A stretch of DNA of 28,852 nt from Psychrosphaera sp. (GTDB lineage Bacteria > Pseudomonadota > Gammaproteobacteria > Enterobacterales > Alteromonadaceae): the NCBI GenBank assembly GCA_028098005.1, contig JAOHFM010000014.1:1-28852 (forward strand), read 5' to 3'. The notes beneath the pieces are model-generated. The model saw only the letters and a program-made list of their open reading frames with translations, did not search any database and was not told where the DNA came from. Both the position numbers and the translations under genes were made by a program. How positions within the stretch are numbered: position 1 is the stretch's first letter; the number at the start of each line of letters is the position of its first letter. Below are positions 25,659 to 28,852 of the stretch, in pieces.

Positions 25659-27302
25659 CTATTGTTGATAAAACGCTATGCAGTCATTAATGGCTTGTTG
25701 ATGCTGCTTATCTTTAGTTTTAAACATGAGCCCAATAGCTACTTTTTCATTATCATTCTTTTGCCAAGCCACATGCGCTGGAATTTCGATTAGGCTTTGT
25801 TGTTGATATTGACTTAAACCGTTATTCGGCAAACGGAGTGCTACCGTTATCTCTTCTTTTAATACTGAGTCTGGAATTGAGTTGGTTAACATAGCTCCAA
25901 TTCCAGTCTGACTTATATTATTAGATAGACCATCGTACTGACCAAAAGTCCCTCTAATGGTAATTAAGTTGTGACCCTTCACTCTTTGCGTCGCTCTTTG
26001 TTCTGATGTAACAAATGCCTTATTGTTTTCAATTGGACATAACTCTCTGTCAATACTTAAGCCAGATAGTTGTGCTTTTAAGCTGGACGTCAAGTTATTG
26101 AGAGTGGTTGAAATATTAGCTGAGTTACTAATTTTTAAACTGTTGTTTGAGATCGTGGTAAATAGAGACTTTAGCTGGCTGTTTAGATCATTAAAACTTT
26201 CAATTTGCTGGTGAACAACCGTCTCAATGTTCATATTGAGTTTAGACGTGTCAATAATATCCGATTGCATAGTTTGAACTGACTTGGCCGTTTCTCTAAT
26301 TTGTATTTGGCTTTCGTTAATATTATCTACTAAAAATTGCATAGACGACTGTGCGTTCGTTACTTTTGAAAGTAGTTCATCAAGAATGTTTGTGATTTGT
26401 TCGGCTGAACTTTGAGACCTAACGGCTAAGCTTCTTACCTCGTCGGCTACAACGGCAAATCCTCTTCCTTGCTCTCCAGCCCGTGCCGCCTCTATAGCGG
26501 CGTTTAAAGCAAGTAAATTAGTTTGCGAAGCAATATCTTTGATTGTAGATAAAATGGAGTTTATATTCCGGCTAAACTCTACAATTTCCTCAACTTGATT
26601 AGAGGTTTCATCAATATTTGCGGATACTGAATTCAAACGAGTAACAGACTGGTTTAACGACTGATAACTCTTATTTGCTTGTTGTTCAGCCGTTTCGGAC
26701 TTTTGATTGGCTTGTTGCGCTATTTCCTGCACTTGCGTCGCAACATCGTGGACTTTACTCGTAGCCTGCTTGATCTCATTTTCTTTAGCTTTTTCACCCT
26801 CGCTCATCGATTCAATTTCATTTGATATAGCAGCAATCTGAAATGCTGATTGACCCATATGAACGGTAGAACCTTCAATATTTGTAAGAATTGAATTTAG
26901 CTTTTTTAATACCAGGTTAAAGTGATGTTCCAGTGCGCCGATTTCATCACGGGAATGAATAGTTACCCTTTTTGTTAAGTCGCCTTTTTCAACAGCTTCT
27001 AAAGACTCTAAAAGAGTTAAAATAGGCGCAACAAAGATTTTAGCGGCAATCATTATGATAAAAAACTGTAAGCCAAACTGTAGCAGTGAATCCCAAATGG
27101 AGTTGATATAAAAAGAGTCGAGCTGCTGTTGCATGCTTGCATGCAATACTGGATCACTCGTTGTTGACTCAACAAGTTCAATTAAACGTTTCAGTTCATT
27201 TGATGCAAGTAAACGATTGTAAATGGTAGTAATCATGGCAATTGCCATAAAACCAAGCTGCAGCTTCCATCGGAGGCTTAGGTTTAACCAAAAAGATTTC
27301 AT
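25659..27302 (-). CDS. Methyl-accepting chemotaxis protein with C-terminal PilZ domain
   Basis: Predicted chemoreceptor, 547 residues. TM1 (about 15-34), a short periplasmic loop (about 35-72, too small for a normal ligand domain), TM2 (about 73-96), HAMP (about 90-142), and a long coiled-coil signalling domain (about 170-410). The conserved hairpin tip is '[32 protein letters not shown]' (259-290, start quoted). Residues about 432-547 form a PilZ domain: RATQR (436-440, RxxxR) and NISQTG (462-467, NxSxxG), the two c-di-GMP-binding motifs. It could adjust CheA signalling to c-di-GMP. No che genes are nearby. Weak ribosome site; a terminator separates it from slyD upstream. Confidence 0.88.
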   Translation of the reverse strand: MKSFWLNLSLRWKLQLGFMAIAMITTIYNRLLASNELKRLIELVESTTSDPVLHASMQQQLDSFYINSIWDSLLQFGLQFFIIMIAAKIFVAPILTLLESLEAVEKGDLTKRVTIHSRDEIGALEHHFNLVLKKLNSILTNIEGSTVHMGQSAFQIAAISNEIESMSEGEKAKENEIKQATSKVHDVATQVQEIAQQANQKSETAEQQANKSYQSLNQSVTRLNSVSANIDETSNQVEEIVEFSRNINSILSTIKDIASQTNLLALNAAIEAARAGEQGRGFAVVADEVRSLAVRSQSSAEQITNILDELLSKVTNAQSSMQFLVDNINESQIQIRETAKSVQTMQSDIIDTSKLNMNIETVVHQQIESFNDLNSQLKSLFTTISNNSLKISNSANISTTLNNLTSSLKAQLSGLSIDRELCPIENNKAFVTSEQRATQRVKGHNLITIRGTFGQYDGLSNNISQTGIGAMLTNSIPDSVLKEEITVALRLPNNGLSQYQQQSLIEIPAHVAWQKNDNEKVAIGLMFKTKDKQHQQAINDCIAFYQQ

Positions 27303-27415
27303 GCCGTTATTTTCTTATTTTTATTATTTTAATAGGCTTAAGTCTATGTCGACTCAATTTTAGATTACTTTAAAGTTAACAGTAAAAGCAAAGGAAATGA
27401 TTGTTTTTTCGGCAC

Positions 27416-27450
27416 AAAAAAGCCTCTACTAAAAAATTAGTAAAGGCTTT
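27416..27450 (-). terminator. Terminator after slyD
   Basis: AAAGCCT-x-TACTAA pairs with TTAGTA-x-AGGCTTT (one internal mismatch) around an AAAA/TTTT loop, with six T on the minus strand. Confidence 0.85.
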
Positions 27451-27473
27451 CTGTTTTATACGTAGAGTTCTAA

Positions 27474-27959
27474 CTAGTGTGTGTGACCGCAGCCGCCAGC
27501 ACCATGAACATGTCCGTGGGCAATTTCGTCAGCAGTTGCAGCTCTTACTTCTAATACTTCCACGTCAAACTTAAGGTCAACGCCAGCAAGAGGGTGATTA
27601 CCATCAACGGTTACCGACTCATCGTCTTTATCAACAACAATTACCGTTTGCTCACCATTGTCTGTGCTAGCACGCAGTTGCATACCAATTTCAACTTCAA
27701 AGTCAGCGAACATTTCGTTACCTACTTGCTGAACTAAGCCGTCCATACGAGGGCCATACGCATTTTCTGCGTCAACAGCTACTTCAAATGTATCGCCTTT
27801 CTCATGACCATTTAGCGCGTCTTCTAAACCTTCAATTAAGAATTTTGAGCCTTGGATAAAAACCAGAGGATCATTATCGTAAGAGCTATCAATTAGGTTG
27901 TCTTCTTTGTCTTTAACCGCGTAGTGCATTGTAACAACGGTATTTTCTGCGATCTTCAT
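27474..27959 (-). CDS. slyD: FKBP-type peptidyl-prolyl isomerase SlyD
   Basis: Cytoplasmic prolyl isomerase and metallochaperone, 161 residues. FKBP strands 'VVTMHYAVKD', 'PLVFIQGSKFLIEGLEDALNGHEKGDTFEV' and 'AYGPRMDGLVQQV', with the inserted-in-flap (IF) chaperone domain (about 68-130), then 'NHPLAGVDLKFDVEVLEV' returning to the FKBP fold. The C-terminus is a short His/Cys/Gly tail ('HGHVHGAGGCGHTH'), shorter than E. coli's but able to bind nickel or other metals. Eight bases downstream of the ygfZ stop, so probably cotranscribed with it. Confidence 0.93.
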   Translation of the reverse strand: MKIAENTVVTMHYAVKDKEDNLIDSSYDNDPLVFIQGSKFLIEGLEDALNGHEKGDTFEVAVDAENAYGPRMDGLVQQVGNEMFADFEVEIGMQLRASTDNGEQTVIVVDKDDESVTVDGNHPLAGVDLKFDVEVLEVRAATADEIAHGHVHGAGGCGHTH

Positions 27960-27967
27960 AAGGATCC

Positions 27968-28799
27968 TTAGTCTTGGTCAAGTGAGTATGGGAGAGGTAA
28001 CAAACGAAAATGTTGATCACTCTCAGAGTCTAAATAAATTTTATCGTTTAAATCAGTGTCGTTTGGTAAAACAAGTTGAGCTGTGGTTTTACCATTATAA
28101 GTTATGCTGTTAATGACTTTACCACTAGCACGGCGGTTACTATTCATTGCTTTGAATACGTCGGCACCTACGGTTAGATCATATTCTGCGTCGATCTGAG
28201 CTAAATATAGAGCACGTTTATTCTTACCAAGGTAGCGCATTCTTGCCACCATTTCCTGGCCCATGTAACAACCTTTGTTAAACGAAATATAGTTCAGTGC
28301 TTGTAGGTTAATCATGAGGGACGTATTCGCCAATTGTTTTTGAAAATAGGTGCGCTCGGCCAGACAGAACTTCATTATTCCACCACTCATTTGAGTTATC
28401 TGCTGTTACAACTAATTTTTCATTGCTTAATACTAAAAAATGACCAGCGGCTAACTCGACACTTTTTTGTTCAGCAACGGCTTCATTGCTGCCGTAAATG
28501 TACCAGTTGTTAGTATCGTCGGTAATATCTGTTTTTGAGAAAACGCCGTACTTATTAAGTTCAGCTAGAGAAACTTCAGCGCTCTCTTTGGTCATAACCA
28601 AATAAAGTGCTTCGTTTTGTTCAAAGGCGATAAATGTAGACCATGCTTTGCCTTTAGCGTTGCAGTGCGCGCCGGCCTGCCACTCAGATGCTTTAATATC
28701 GTCTACGTTACAAGTAACTTGGCCTTGCAAAAACGAATGGCTTTGCTCGCCACTTAACTTAATAACGGCAAATTGTGATAGTGAAACTATAGAAGTCAT
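27968..28799 (-). pseudogene. ygfZ: ygfZ with a frame break (tRNA-modifying/Fe-S protein YgfZ)
   Basis: Folate-binding YgfZ/GcvT-like protein used in Fe-S cluster-dependent tRNA modification. The first part (28799-28308) reads 'QGQVTCNVDD...GAHCNAKGKAWSTF...SGRAHLFSKTIGEYVPHD' then stops. The rest continues in another frame: 'MINLQALNYISFNKGCYMGQEMVARMRYLGKNKRAL' onward to 27968. The signature KGCYxGQExxAR is intact. Family members read 'GEF.PQ..NLQAL', so the join is at about 28311-28318. Restoring frame needs +1 or -2; loss of 2 bases (CATATG to CATG) would give V-P-H-M-I-N-L-Q. Everything else looks functional, so a recent indel or a sequence error is more likely than old decay. slyD follows 8 bases later. 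Confidence 0.75.
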
Positions 28800-28852
28800 G
28801 GCATTCGCTTAAAAAATTAATAATATTTAAATATGGGGATGAAACATTTAAG

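Noticed and set aside
27303..27418. Flagellar sigma-28 promoter for the chemoreceptor
   Set aside because: GCCTATTA on the minus strand resembles the -10 (GCCGATAA), but the nearest TAAA-type -35 is about 17 bases away instead of 11.
28308..28320. Programmed frameshift in ygfZ
   Set aside because: A +1 shift at the CCT codon would require proline tRNA to re-pair with CTC, and no upstream Shine-Dalgarno or pseudoknot stimulator is evident.
28833..28852. Possible start of a divergent gene at the window edge (sdhE is beside ygfZ in E. coli)
   Set aside because: Only a few codons are visible after ATG at 28833 or 28839, too little to identify a protein.

Overview
This window is ordinary core chromosome of a low-GC marine gammaproteobacterium, most likely in the Alteromonadales (Colwelliaceae or a relative). 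I infer this from E. coli-like gene orders: argR/mdh, ispB/rplU-rpmA-obgE, and queA-tgt-yajC-secD-secF. It also has a DUF3718 protein, a general porin, many signalling proteins and AT-rich intergenic DNA. I see no rRNA, tRNA, CRISPR, prophage or insertion sequence. Family calls rest on recognising motifs by eye; no search was run.

Layout. 1-2.05 kb: a small PstS-like periplasmic protein overlapping a HAMP-PAS-GGDEF diguanylate cyclase. 2.08-4.15 kb (minus): a PstS-type phosphate-binding protein with a good PHO box, and an outer-membrane porin. 4.35-5.74 kb (minus): a coupled pair, a small outer-membrane barrel candidate and a lipoprotein metallophosphoesterase. 5.96-8.33 kb: a DyP-type peroxidase lacking the usual distal Asp, then a stomatin-like/NfeD membrane pair. 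8.35-9.9 kb: argR and mdh, divergent. 9.97-10.92 kb (minus): an sdpR-sdpI-like pair with two matching operators upstream. 11.08-12.98 kb (minus): a solitary solute-binding protein and ispB. 13.2-16.1 kb: rplU-rpmA, obgE, folA and a DUF3718 protein. 16.2-18.7 kb (minus): a two-receiver PAS-GGDEF-EAL protein. 18.84-24.5 kb: queA, tgt, yajC, secD, secF. 24.5-25.2 kb: the only long stretch without a protein gene. 25.2-25.6 kb: a YacL-like protein. 25.66-27.3 kb (minus): a chemoreceptor ending in a PilZ domain. 27.47-28.8 kb (minus): slyD and a frame-broken ygfZ.

The main discovery is in the gene-poor stretch. The minus strand from about 24953 to 24625 carries roughly 30 GGA triplets (about 19 AGGA) in about 330 nt. 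It ends in a strong intrinsic terminator and starts beside a plausible -10 and a 5' hairpin. A near-consensus GacA/UvrY box lies about 165-185 bp upstream. Together these mark a CsrB/RsmZ-type RNA that would sequester CsrA.

Functionally, the window is rich in signalling: two c-di-GMP turnover enzymes, a c-di-GMP-binding chemoreceptor candidate and a Csr regulatory RNA. It also has a phosphate-response site and a housekeeping set for translation, tRNA queuosine modification and protein export. A link between the signalling genes is inference from proximity only.
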